Shown here piece after piece: positions 44,931-55,400 of a DNA stretch of 64,000 nt. Location: positions 124,001 through 188,000 of the forward strand of contig OZ251224.1 of the NCBI GenBank assembly GCA_965240325.2, given 5' to 3'. The DNA is from Rebecca billardiae RCC1528. Lineage: Eukaryota > Haptophyta. Made by a program: the position numbers and the translations under genes. Every line of letters begins with the position of its first letter. Position 1 is the stretch's first letter. A model generated the notes under the pieces. That model was not told where the DNA came from and searched no databases. It saw only the letters and a list, made by a program, of their open reading frames with translations.

Positions 44931-47470
44931 TCACGCCATGCTCTTGGCCTTGCGCAGGAAGTCCTGCAGCGCGTTGAGCCGGCTGTCAATGTCGTGCACG
45001 TTGGCCGCCAGGCCGCCGCCGCCAGCCGGAGCCGCGCCCACGCCCTCCGCCAGGCCTGGCGCGGCGCGTTTGCGAGCGCGCGGCGCACGGCTGAGCACGC
45101 GCTCGTGGGGGGCGCGCGCGCCGCGCCTGCCCGCGCGTGGCCGCGCCCCGCCCGCCCCGGCGCGCGCGTACCGCCGGCCTTTGCGCGCTGCTGCTGCCCC
45201 GGCAGCTGCGCCTGCTGCGCGCCCTGCGCGCCCTGCGGCTGCTGCGCGCGCCGCCCCTTGGCTCGCACGTTGGCCTTGACGTTCTCCTTGAAGGCCTCGA
45301 GCTCCTCGTCAGAGGAGGCGGAGGAGGCGGAGGAGGAGGGGGCGGAGGGGCGGGGCGGGAAGGAGGGGGGCGCGGCCGAGGCGGTGGGCGCGTCCGACGG
45401 CCGGCCGCCGCCGCCCGAGCGGCGCGGCGGCCGCGCGCCCGCCGGCGTGGCCGCGCCGCTCGGCTCGGCCGGCCGCGCGGCCGCGCGCGCGCGGACGTGC
45501 TGCTCGCGCAGCGCGCCCACGCGCGCGGCCGCGCCCCAGCCGGCCTCCGCGTCGGCCTCGCTGCCGTCCGTGTCGGTCTCGTCCGCGGACGCGCCGCCGG
45601 GCGGCGCGCGCGGCAGCGCCGCGCGGCGCGGCGCGTGCTCGAGCGGCGAGCCCGCCGCGCGGCGCAGCGGCGCGCCGTGCGCGGCGCGCGGCGCGCGGCG
45701 CGCGCCGCCGCCGGCCGCGCTGCCGGCCGCGTCCGAGTCGTCGTCGTCCGTCGCCGAGAGGGCGGCGCCCGCGCGGCGGCTGAGCGGCTCGCGCGCGGCG
45801 CGCGGCGCGCGTCCCTCGCGGCGCAGCGCGGCGTCGTACGGCCGCGGCGACGGCGGCTGCGCGCCGCGCCGCGCGCCGTCGCGCTCGACCGAGGGCGCGC
45901 GCGACGCGGGCGCGGACGCGGGCCGGCCGGGCGCGCGCGCGCCGCCGCCGTGCGGCGCGCGCGCGTGCGGCCCGGCGGGCGCGCGCACGCTCTTGGGCTG
46001 GTACAGGTGGGCGGAGACGGAGCGCACGGAGCGCGCGGCAGGCGAGCCCCAGCGCGACGCGGGCGCGCTGCCCGGCCGCCCCGCGCGGCTCGACGGCAGC
46101 CGCCGCGCCGAGCCGACCGAAGGCGATCGCGAGGAGGCGGGCGAGGGCGCGCGCGAGCCGCCCGCGCCCGAGCCCACCGAGCGCGCGAGCCGGGCGGAGG
46201 TGAGCGGCGCGGCGCGCGCGCGCGCGGGCGTGCCGCCCGCGCCGCCGCCCGCCGCGCGCCCGCCCGCCGCCGCCGCAACCGCGCGCTGCCGGTACCAGCC
46301 GAGCTCCGAGCTGAGCTCGCGCGCCTTGAGCCTCGCCTGCCGCTCGGCGGCGCGCGCGCGCTCCGCGTCCGCGGCGGCCGCGTCGCGCTCGCGCTTGAGG
46401 CGGCGGAGCTCGCGCGAGGCGGCGTCGCGCTCGGCGGCGGCGGCGTCCTGCGCGGCGGCGAGCTGCTTGCGCAGCCGCCTCGCCTCCGCCTCCGCCACGC
46501 CGCGCGCCGCCGCCTCGCGCTCCGCCTTGGCGCCGCCCGCGCCGCCCTCGGCCGCGACCGCCGCCACCTGCTGTTGGATCGCCTTGAGCTCGCGCGCCGC
46601 CTCGCGCCGCACCGCGTCGAGGGTGGCCTGGAGCTCGGCCTTCTCGCGCCGCGCCGCCTCGTACCGCGCGCCCGCCTCCGCGCCCTCCGCCGCCGCCGCG
46701 CGCGCGCGGCGCAGCTCGTCGCGCGCGCGCTCGAGCTTGGCGCGCAGCGCGGCCGCCTCCGCCTCCGCCTCCGGCTCGCGCTCGGCGCCGCCGCGCGCGC
46801 GCTCGGCCGCGGGCGCGGGGGGCGGCGGCGCGGCGGCGCGGCGCGCGGCGTCGAGCTCGGCTCGCAGCGCGCGCACCGTCCGGCGCAGCTCCGCCGCGCC
46901 CTCCGCGCGCTCGTCCAGCGCGAGCGGCAGCGGGTAGTGCACGCGGTCGTACTCCGCCACGTACGTCACGATCAGGTACACCTTCGGCGCGGGCGCGGCG
47001 GCGGGCGCGGCGGGCGGCGGCGGGGCGCCGGGGCGGAGGCGCTTGGACTTGAGCATCTCGAGGTCCGCCGCGCTCAGGATGTCGAGCGAGACCGAGTCCG
47101 ACGCCTGCTGCACCGCGGACTGCAGCATCTTGACAAACGTCGAGAAGCGCTTGAACGAGCCCGTCTTGTGCGCGATCTCCTCCACGTCTGCGAGGGGACG
47201 CGCGCGCGCGCGCGCGGAGGCGGAGGGCGTGCGCGGCGGAGGCCCGACACGTGGGCGGGCGAGCGCGCGCGCGGACCCTCGCCGCGCGCCTGCGCGCGCG
47301 CGCGCACGGCCGCGCGCACAGTGCGCTGAGAAGGCGCCCGTCCACACGTCCCCGCTGCTGCTCAGCTCGGCGGAGACGGCGAGCTCGTCGCCGCGCAGGG
47401 CGATGGAGAGCGCATATGGCTGCCCGTGCAGCATGAGCTCCGCCTCCTCCGACCACGAAGTCTCCCCCAT
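44931..47470 (-). CDS. VFL3: CCDC61/VFL3 basal-body protein, 3 exons
   Basis: Exons 47470-47320, 47187-45172 and 45055-44931 give 763 aa. This is the CCDC61 (Chlamydomonas VFL3) family, XRCC4-superfamily proteins that help position basal bodies and their striated fibres. The N-terminal head has MLHGQPYALSIAL, GAFSAHYVEEIAHKTGSFKRF, SDSVSLDILSAADLEMLKSKR and VYLIVTYVAEYDRVHYPLPL, which closely follow the human protein. A long coiled coil (about 190-400) is followed by a Ser/Arg/Pro-rich disordered region. The last exon restores the conserved end VHDIDSRLNALQDFLRKAKS. It implies a flagellate organism. Two introns (132 and 116 bp) were placed because they restore the family sequence on both sides. 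Without the second one the frame runs on into unrelated sequence. Confidence 0.92.
45056..45171 (-). other. intron 2 of CCDC61/VFL3
   Basis: 116 bp, phase 1: GCCGGCG|GTACGCGCGC to CCGCGCCAG|GCCTGGCGG. It is the only donor in the window reading GTACG rather than GTGCG. Confidence 0.85.
47188..47319 (-). other. intron 1 of CCDC61/VFL3
   Basis: 132 bp, phase 1: GCGCACT|GTGCGCGCGG to CCTCGCAG|ACGTGGAGG. It is stop-free and a multiple of three. Splicing creates SAHYVEEIAHKTG. Confidence 0.88.
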
Positions 47471-47633
47471 CGCGAGCGTGCGCGCGGCGCCGCTCGGCTC
47501 AGCGCGCGCTCGCTTGAAAGAGCGAGCCCACCGGCACCGCTAGCCCTCGCTCTCAAGCCAACGGTGGTTTGAGTCGTTGGCTGGCCGCACCGGACCGGGC
47601 GCCGGACCCGCGCTCATTCTCGCGCGAGCCGGC
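47471..47633. promoter_or_regulatory. shared divergent promoter region
   Basis: 163 bp between the CCDC61/VFL3 and ribosome recycling factor start codons. Confidence 0.45.
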
Positions 47634-48470
47634 ATGATGGCGCTTCGGGCGTCCGTGCGGCTCTCGCGCACGCTGCTGTGCGCGCCGCTGCGGCACGGGA
47701 CGGCGCGGCACGGAGCTGGCGCCGTCGCGTGGACGGCCCTGCCACTCGGCGTGCCCGCGCTCGCGCAGCGTGCGCGCCCTCTCGCCGCCAAGGCGAAGAA
47801 GGCCAAGGGCGGCAGGAAGGGGAAGGGCGGGAAGCCGGCCACTGCGGGCGACGACGCTGACGACGACGACGACGAGCACGCGCACGAGGGCGGCGACGGC
47901 GAGGAGGGCGCGGGCGAGGAGGGGGATACGAGCAAGTTCGCCGACCACATCGAGCAGGCGATCGACTCCTTCCGGCGCGACCTCGTGCCGATCATCCCCG
48001 GGCGCGCCACGCCGCACATGCTCGACCACGTGAGCGTCGTGCACCCGGACACAAAGACGGCGCTGCCGATGCTCAGCGCGGCGCGCGTGGTGGTGCGCGA
48101 CCCGCAGCGGCTGGAGCTGACCGTCTTCGACCCGCAGCTCGTCACCGCCGTCGTCAAGGCCGTCGCCGCCGCGGGCATGGAGCTCAACCCGTACGCGGAG
48201 CGCAACGTGGTGCACGTGCCCGTGCCGCGCCCCACCGCCGAGCAGCGGCGCGCGATGGTCAAGTCGGTGCACGCGCTGGCGGAGAAGGCGCGCGAGCGCG
48301 TGCGCAGAGTACGGCAGCAGGCCCTCAAGGCGGGCAAGAACCTCAAGCACACCGCCGGCGCCGACGAGGCCAAGCGGTACGAGGGCGAGGTGCAGGCGCT
48401 CGTCGAGCGCGGCACCAAGAGCATCGGCGAGGTCGCGGCGCACAAGGAGAAGGACCTGCTGGACGGCTGA
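47634..48470 (+). CDS. RRF: mitochondrial ribosome recycling factor
   Basis: 278 aa. RRF with EF-G2 splits ribosomes after termination. A basic, Ser/Arg-rich leader (MMALRASVRLSRTLLCAPLR) fits a mitochondrial presequence. A Lys/Gly-rich and then acidic linker (about 55-100) is followed by the full RRF fold: PGRATPHMLDHVSVVHPDT, RLELTVFDPQLVTAVVKAV, GMELNPYAERNVVHVPVPRP and the long helices through ERVRRVRQQALKAGKN. Plastid location is possible in a photosynthetic host, but the leader lacks a signal peptide. The last 31 bp, including the TGA, are repeated twice more downstream. It is divergent from CCDC61/VFL3. Confidence 0.93.
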   Translation: MMALRASVRLSRTLLCAPLRHGTARHGAGAVAWTALPLGVPALAQRARPLAAKAKKAKGGRKGKGGKPATAGDDADDDDDEHAHEGGDGEEGAGEEGDTSKFADHIEQAIDSFRRDLVPIIPGRATPHMLDHVSVVHPDTKTALPMLSAARVVVRDPQRLELTVFDPQLVTAVVKAVAAAGMELNPYAERNVVHVPVPRPTAEQRRAMVKSVHALAEKARERVRRVRQQALKAGKNLKHTAGADEAKRYEGEVQALVERGTKSIGEVAAHKEKDLLDG

Positions 48471-48532
48471 GCACAAGGAGAAGGGCCTGCTGGACGGCTG
48501 AGCACAAGGAGAAGGGCCTGCTGGACGGCTGA
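48440..48532 (+). repeat. 31-bp tandem triplication over the RRF stop codon
   Basis: Copies at 48440-48470 (the real 3' end, with GGACCTG), 48471-48501 and 48502-48532 (both GGGCCTG). Each ends in TGA. Confidence 0.97.
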
Positions 48533-51500
48533 GCGAGCCGCACGCCCGACGGCCGAGGCCGGGGCAGGGGCCGGGTGGTCGCCGACGAGCGCCGGCAGCG
48601 CCGCGCGTGGGGTGGGCGCAGGATGCGACTGCTCCCGTTCGAGCGCACTGCTGCTGACGAAGATTCGCCGCTCGTTAGGCGGTCCGCCAGTCGGGCGCCC
48701 GGAGATCTCGTGGACGTGGTTTGCCACCGGGCAGCTACGTTCATCACGGGACAGCGGGGCAGCGTCCCGCCTGGAACCGACGGACGGTCACGCGGTCGGC
48801 GGTGCTGCGGTGCCCCCCGCCCCCCGCCCCGGCGGGCCGGCGAGGCCCCGGGCCCGCTGGTGGCTGGTGCCCAGCCAGGCTGCGGCCTGGCAGTGGCTGT
48901 GGGCGTGGCACCACGGGCAGCGCGCCCGGCGCCGGCTCCAGACCGGATTCAGGCGGCGCGGGCCAGTCGTCTCGTCAGATATCACGGATGCGGACGCGGG
49001 TCATGCTGAGAGAGAGAAGCAGTAGGCTTCGTCGCGCCGTACACGGACACGGTCAATAGACAATAACTACTCAAGTGCCGCGTACGCCGGTGTCGGGTCG
49101 GTGAGACACTCGCGCCACACAGTGCGCTAACACGGGCCGAAAGTTGAATGAGAGGCGTCACGCTGGCTGTCGACGCGCGCGCTGGCCGACCGTCCTCAAG
49201 AGGCCGTGATCGGCGGCGTAGACCGCGCGGCGGACCTCGCGAGAGAGCCTAGTCCTAGTCTTCAGCGGCGCTGATCAACGCCTTCCTCCTCCTTCGCCTC
49301 GAGAGCAGCTCCACATGACACGCGCCGAGACGGCCGCAAAGCGACTCCGAAGCGACTCTGCGAGCGCGCCGCCGGCTGCTCTGAGCATGCGGAGATGGTC
49401 GGCTCTTTCGGGTGCGCGGCATGCGCGCTGGATTGCTGACTTTCATGGTCCAGCTCGGCTGCTCGAAACGTGCACGTCTGCTCTCGCATGCTGGCACGAC
49501 TCACGCTCTCCAAACTGACCGCTGCTCATATCAGGGCATGCTGCAGCAATCTCATCCTCAATCGCATCCCAGCGGCACCCGGGCACAGACGCAGGTGCAC
49601 ATCGACCTGGAGTGGCTGTCGTCGTCGCCACTACCTCTCGGCTGGCGCTCAGCACCAAGTTGCCGCGTAAATGAACGCGCGCGCGACGGCTTTCTGACCA
49701 CGGCCCGTGTTGTGCAGGTCGTGGTCACATGTGAGCGCGGCGCTGCGGAGACGGGGCGGGGTCTCGCACGCCAGTGGCGCTGGCAGCGTGCCGCGCCGCA
49801 GATCGCATCGCGCCGCGCCGTGCTGCGCTGCTCGCGCTGCTGTCAGCCAGGTCGGAGTTCGCGGTCGGTCGTCATGACGTCACTGTCAGCGGCTCCCGCC
49901 AGCCGTCGTCGCACCCGGCGGCCCGAGCTCAGCTGAGAGTGAGGCAGCGCGTCTACGAAGAGGCGATGCGCAACTACAGCAGCATGCAATCAGCGTGGCG
50001 TGCCGCGCCCGCGGGCTCCCCAAGCCTGCCGACTCATCCGCCAGCCAGCCGTCCGCCGACGCGACGCGAGCTCGGACTGATGGCCGTCGGGTCTGCAGTG
50101 GCCGTGCGTCGACGCGCGGGCACGCTGCCCGCGTCGCTGTAATCGATCCCGTGCTGCGTGCGCATACAGGTTTCGTCCGCGGTCGGCCAGTCATCAAATT
50201 TTATTAGCGCAGCAGGCGAGCAGTTCGCATGACGACAACTGCTACTCCTATACGCGCAAGCTACGACCGGGCTATAGCCATAGGCCGCGCGCTACTCTGC
50301 GCGAGTCTCAGCTGCGCCTGGTACGCGGACGTATACCGGGTGCAGTCAGCGGGTCAGCCGATGACACGGTCACTCGGGGCGCGGTCAGGGCGCCGCCGCG
50401 AAGTCAGCACAGTGGTGATGCGCCGAAAACGTGCAAGCGCGTCACGAGGAGACCCCAGACAATCACGCCGGCCACTCGTCGTGCGTGTTTCGTCGCCTGC
50501 TCCACTCAGCCCTCGAGTCAAGCTCAGGTGCCCCTGTGGAGGCAACCCGAGCGCCCAGATGCGCGGCCTCGGGAATCTCCAGCGCGCGCGTACGCGTGCA
50601 GATCTCCTCCCCCGCCTTGAGCGCATGGGGGCCGGACGATACGACTGGATGGCAAGAACGCGTGCTTCTGGCACCTTCGGTGTGCAACGCAGGGTGCTCG
50701 TGCATCAGCTGCGCCCAGTAAGCCACTCGCACGCCAGCTGGGATGCTCGGGCTCATCGCCAGCCACACTGCTCGAGTGCCCGTCGTGTGCCGTATGCTCA
50801 GCAGCACAGCCGACGGGGCACATCTGATGCAGCGTATTCTGACACTGCGCGTGTAGTGAGCTCGTACGCCAGCCCACTGCCTGCGCAGCCCGCTTGATCC
50901 CGATGATCGAGCCAACACGTGGATCCCATGCGCCTGCGCGAGCGCGGCCGCGGCGCGCCCGCGAATGCAAGGGGGTGCAGCTCGTGAACGGTGGAACGCA
51001 GCTGTGATGCACTGGGTCATGCGCGTACAGCGAACAATTTCAGCCGTGTAACTTTCTGCGATGCCCTCCTAGACCCCGCTGTCAGCCGCCGTGTGGCGCG
51101 GCGCGCGCAAGGTGCGCGCGCAGGCTGCCGAGCACCCGGCACGCGCACTCCGGTCAGAGGCGGACGGAGGCGGCCGCGATGGGAGGCATGACCCGCGAGC
51201 CCGAACGAGCGTAGGTGATGCAGAACTCAGCCGCCCCCCGTCTTGGCGCACGCCATGCGGCTGGCGTCTCTGCGCGCGCATGTTCGCGTGCGGATTTCAG
51301 ATGTTCCTGCTCGCGAAGCGAGCGCGGAGAGCCCGCGAATTGAGGGGGGGTGCAGCTCGTCAACGGCGAAACGCAGCTGTGCTACCTTTGATGATGCGTG
51401 TACACCGAACAATTTCAGCCACGTAACTTTCTGCGATTCCCTCCTAGACCCCCCCGTCAGCCGCGGTGTGGCGCGGCGCGCGGGAGGCGATGTCGCCGAC

Positions 51501-51786
51501 TGCTGGCGCACCTGCACGCGCACTCTGGTCAAAGGCGGACGGAGGCGGCCGCGATGGGAGGCATGACCCGCGAGCCCGAACGAGCGTAGGTGATGCAGAA
51601 CTCAGCCGCCCCCCGTCTTGGCGCACGCCATGCGGCTGGCGTCGCTGCGCGCGCGTGTTCGCGCGCGGATGGCTGCGCCAGCGATGGCGGCCGGCCTCCG
51701 CGAAAACGTCCCTGATCGCGGAATCGGCCGATTCTGCCAATTCAACTTTCGGTGCCGGCTAGCGCACTGTGATGATCGACGAAGCG
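48533..51786. other. gene-free region with tandem duplication
   Basis: About 3.3 kb between the RRF gene and the retrotransposon. No open frame shows a domain or a convincing codon pattern. The last 850 bp is a degenerate tandem duplication, listed separately. Confidence 0.55.
50955..51675 (+). repeat. imperfect tandem duplication, unit about 368 bp
   Basis: Two copies (about 50955-51310 and 51322-51675) share GCCCGCGAAT, GGTGCAGCTCGT, GAACAATTTCAGCC, TAACTTTCTGCGAT and the block GGCGGCCGCGATGGGAGGCA in the same order, with scattered substitutions. The second half of each copy (GGAGGCATGACCCGC onward) is nearly identical. Confidence 0.88.
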
Positions 51787-51791
51787 AGCCT
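51787..51791 (+). repeat. target site duplication (left), AGCCT
   Basis: AGCCT directly before the LTR. The same five bases follow the other LTR at 58503-58507. Confidence 0.93.
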
Positions 51792-52134
51792 TGTCAAAGG
51801 GTGAAGAGAGCGACGGGGCCGTGAGGCCCGAGGCATGACGCTGAGGCTCGTCGGTGCGGACGACGAGGAGTTGGGAGTTCGACTCGAGGTGCGGTGAAGC
51901 GATGAAGCGACACGGAACTGAACTGCCCTGGCGAGGAAGGAATCCCGAGCCGTCTAAGACTGTGCTGGAGGCACTGATAGCCATCAACGGGTAAGTCGGG
52001 AAAGTGGCCATGATGGGCGCGTGTATGATCCCGACTCGATAATGAATGTCGGTGTAGTCTGGTGTAGTGTGACGGTTGGTGATCCGGGTGTGTACGCACG
52101 GGAGAGCGAGTCCGGGTAACGTTGGATCTTGACA
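51792..52134 (-). repeat. 3' LTR of the copia element
   Basis: 343 bp. The only difference from the other LTR that I see is GGCATGACG here versus GGCGTGACG. Confidence 0.96.
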
Positions 52135-52144
52135 CCCCCACCCA
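52135..52144 (-). other. polypurine tract
   Basis: On the element's sense strand TTGGGTGGGG precedes the 3' LTR directly. One T interrupts it. Confidence 0.6.
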
Positions 52145-52400
52145 ATCGCAGCGGTGGTCGTACGAAACCTGGTCGACCCGAAGGGACTGGGTGTAGACGT
52201 GTGACCATCGTGTGATTGTAGATGATGCGATGTTGCCGTATGGGATGCATGCGTCGGAGCGGTTGTCCGAGTAGACGATGTAGAAGTCGGGCGAGTCGGT
52301 GCCGGCAGCGTCTCCGTTCAGAAGAGACAGCGTGAGGTCAATGTGCGTCCGACGAGCGGCGACCGATGTAGCACTGGGACTTCGTGTATGCGGCGAGGCC

Positions 52401-55400
52401 TTACATGCCCAGGATCTGAGCACGAAGTTTGAGGAAGGCTGCCGGGCCGAGCGGCTTGGTCATGATGTCGGCCGGGTTCTCGGTGCCGGGGATCAAGAAG
52501 AGCTTGAAGGTGCCGGCGCGGGCGTGCTGACGGTTCCAGTGGTACTGGACGTCGATGTGCTTGGTGCGGTTGTGGTACTTCTCGTTGTCCGTGAGGTCCA
52601 CCACCGCCTTGTTGTCCTCGAAGAGCTTGGTCGGCGCGAGCTGCGGGTAGCCGAGGTCGGTGAGCAGCTTGCGCATGAAGATGATCTCCTTGCCGGCGGA
52701 GGTGACGGCCATGTACTCAGCTTCGGTCGAGCTCAGAGCCGTCGTGCGCTGCTTCTCGCGGCGGCCGCTCACCGTCGAGCCGCAGAGGTGCATCACGTAG
52801 CCGGTGACAGACTTGCGCTCGTCGTGGAGGTCGTTGGCGTAGTCGGCGTCCACGTACGCGACGAGCATGACGTCCGAGCCCGAGCGGAAGAAGAGGCCGT
52901 GGTTCGGCGTGCCGGCGAGGTAGCGGATGACGCGCTTGGCAGCCTCGAGGTGCTTCTTGCCCGGCTTGGACATGAAGTGGGTGAGCGTGCCGACGGCGTA
53001 GGCGATGTCCGGGCGAAACTGCGTGATGTGGATGAGCGAGCCGACCACGGAGCGGAAGAACGTCGTCGTCTCCGCGTCGAGCGCGTCTGACTCGGAGCAC
53101 GGGCCGAGCTTGAGGCCCTCGGTCATCGGCGTGTCGGACGTGTTGCAGTTCATGAAGCCCGTCTTCTCGAGGAGCTCGAGGATGTTCTTGGTGACGGTCA
53201 CCATGATGCCGTCCTTGGAGCGCGTGAGCGTGGCCGACAGGTAGCCGTCGATGTCGGCCGTGATGGTCATCTTGTACGAGGATGTGATCTTCGAGATGAA
53301 GTTGTCGCAGGCGGTCGGGTCGTCGCTGTCGTCGAGGATGAGCATGTCGTCCACGTAGATGCACACGGCGATGATGCCCGACTGCGTGTTGAGGACATAG
53401 AGGCACGGGTCGGCCTGGCTCTGCGCGAACCCGTACTCCTTCATCCAGTCGTCGATCATGAGACGCCAGTTGCGGCCGGACTGCTTGAGACCGTAGAGGC
53501 TCTTGAGGAGGCGCAGCACGACGTCGCCCTTCGTCGTCGGCTTGTACCCGAGCGGCAGCTCGAGGTAGATCTCGTAGTCGATCGGCGCGTTGAGGTACGC
53601 CGTCGTGAAGTCGCCGTGGAAGAGGCGGCGCTGCTTGGCCGCGGCGATGGCGATGATCATCTTGAGGGTCTCGTAGCGGACGACCGAGGAGAAGGTCTCG
53701 TCGTAGTCGATGCCCTCGATCTGCGTGAAGCCCTTGCCCACGACGCGGGCCTTGAACCGCTTGATGTTGCCCTTCTTGTCGCGCTTGATGTTGAACACGG
53801 GCGCCGCCTTCAGCGTGCGCATCCCCGGCTTGCGCGGCACCTCCACCCACGTGTCGTTGGCCAGGATGGAGGCGTACTCGGCATCGAGAGCGGCGGCGAA
53901 CTGCGTCGCATGCGGGCCGTTGAGTGCTTGCACCGCCGTCGGCGTGTCCGAGAGTCCGATGGCGAGCAGGAGCGCGTAGATGCGCGGCAGCTTGGAGTAA
54001 GTCGGCGACGCGACCGAGTTGACGTGTGCGCGCGCGCGCGTGCGAGATGAGGGCGGGTCGTCGTCGTTGAGCGCGTTGCCGACATCGAGGGAGTCCTCGG
54101 CGCCGGCGGCGTCGTCGTCAGCGTCTCCGACGTAGGCGTGCGGTGCGTCCCCCACCCGCTCAGCGTGTCCGAATGCGCCGGCGCCATCGCGGCGCCGGAC
54201 GGCGCCGTGGGAACTTCCCCCATTACCCACATCGGCAGCATGGAGGTCGAGCGGCGGCGGCGTCGGCGGCAGCTGCGGCGCGGCGGCGAGCGGGTCGCGC
54301 GCGATGTGAGCGGCGTCGGGGTGGTCGACGTAGAGCGTGTCCTCGTCGAAGCGCACGTGGTGCGAGATGATGAACATGTCCGGGACGATCTGGCCGTCGC
54401 CGGGCACGCGTACGATGATCGCCTTCGTGTAGCGCGTGCGGTTCTTGGGCGGGACGTTCACCATGTGGCCGTCGTCGCCGTGGCCGACGTAGACGCCCAT
54501 GACGGCGCGCGGGTCGAGCTTCTTGAAGTGCGTGTTCGGCGGCACGACGTAGGCGACGCAGCCGAAGACACGCAGCTGAGCGAGATCTGGCGGGAAGCCG
54601 CGCAGCAGCTCGAACGGCGTCTTGTCGAACGTCACCGGCGTGGCGATGCGGCGGATGATGTACGCGGCGTGGCGCAGCGCGTCCTTGGCGTAGGCGTCGA
54701 TGCGCAGCTTGGAGTGGAACAGGATCGAGCGCGCCGCGTTGAAGAGCGTCTGGATGAAGCGCTCGGCGATCGGGTTGTGCTGCGGCGTGTCGGGCGGCGT
54801 GACCTGGTTGGGGGCGATGCCGTGCGCGCGGCAGATGCCCTCCCAGTCGGTCGAGTTGAGCTCGGGGGCGCCGTCGACGCGGAAGCGGCTGACGGTGTGG
54901 CCGTAGACCGACATGTCGTCGATGAAGCGTCGCATCGCCTCCGGTGCGTCCGAGCGGCGGTCGAGGAAGTAGATGAAGCCGGCCCGGGTGTAGTCGTCGA
55001 CAAACACGATCACGTAGAACTTGGCAAAATCGTCCGGGTTCACGATGAACTTGCCGTCGACGTAGCCGGCGACGTCGACATGGACGAGCACGAACGCCTT
55101 CTCCGAGCGGGGCGACGTGGACGTGAACGAGTTGCGCTTCATCTTGGCGAGCGCGCACGAGCAGTCCGACTTGAGGTTGCGCGCGCCGAGGTGCTTGGAT
55201 GCGGCGAGCGTGCGGTTGACGGCAGCTGCGTGAGCGTGGCCGAGCCGGAGGTGAGCGACGCGCGAGAGCTCGTCGGTGTCCTTGAACTCGACGCAGCACT
55301 CGTCGCAGAACGTGTCGTCGTCCGGCGCGAGGTCGGCGGTCTGCGAGGCCTGGTCCATGGTCACGATGACGAGAGCGCCGTCGGACGTGGGCGGCTGCGC

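Noticed and set aside
51742-52423. Short minus ORFs inside the left LTR
   Set aside because: They are the LTR portion of the polyprotein frame and run into unrelated flank. They are not independent genes.
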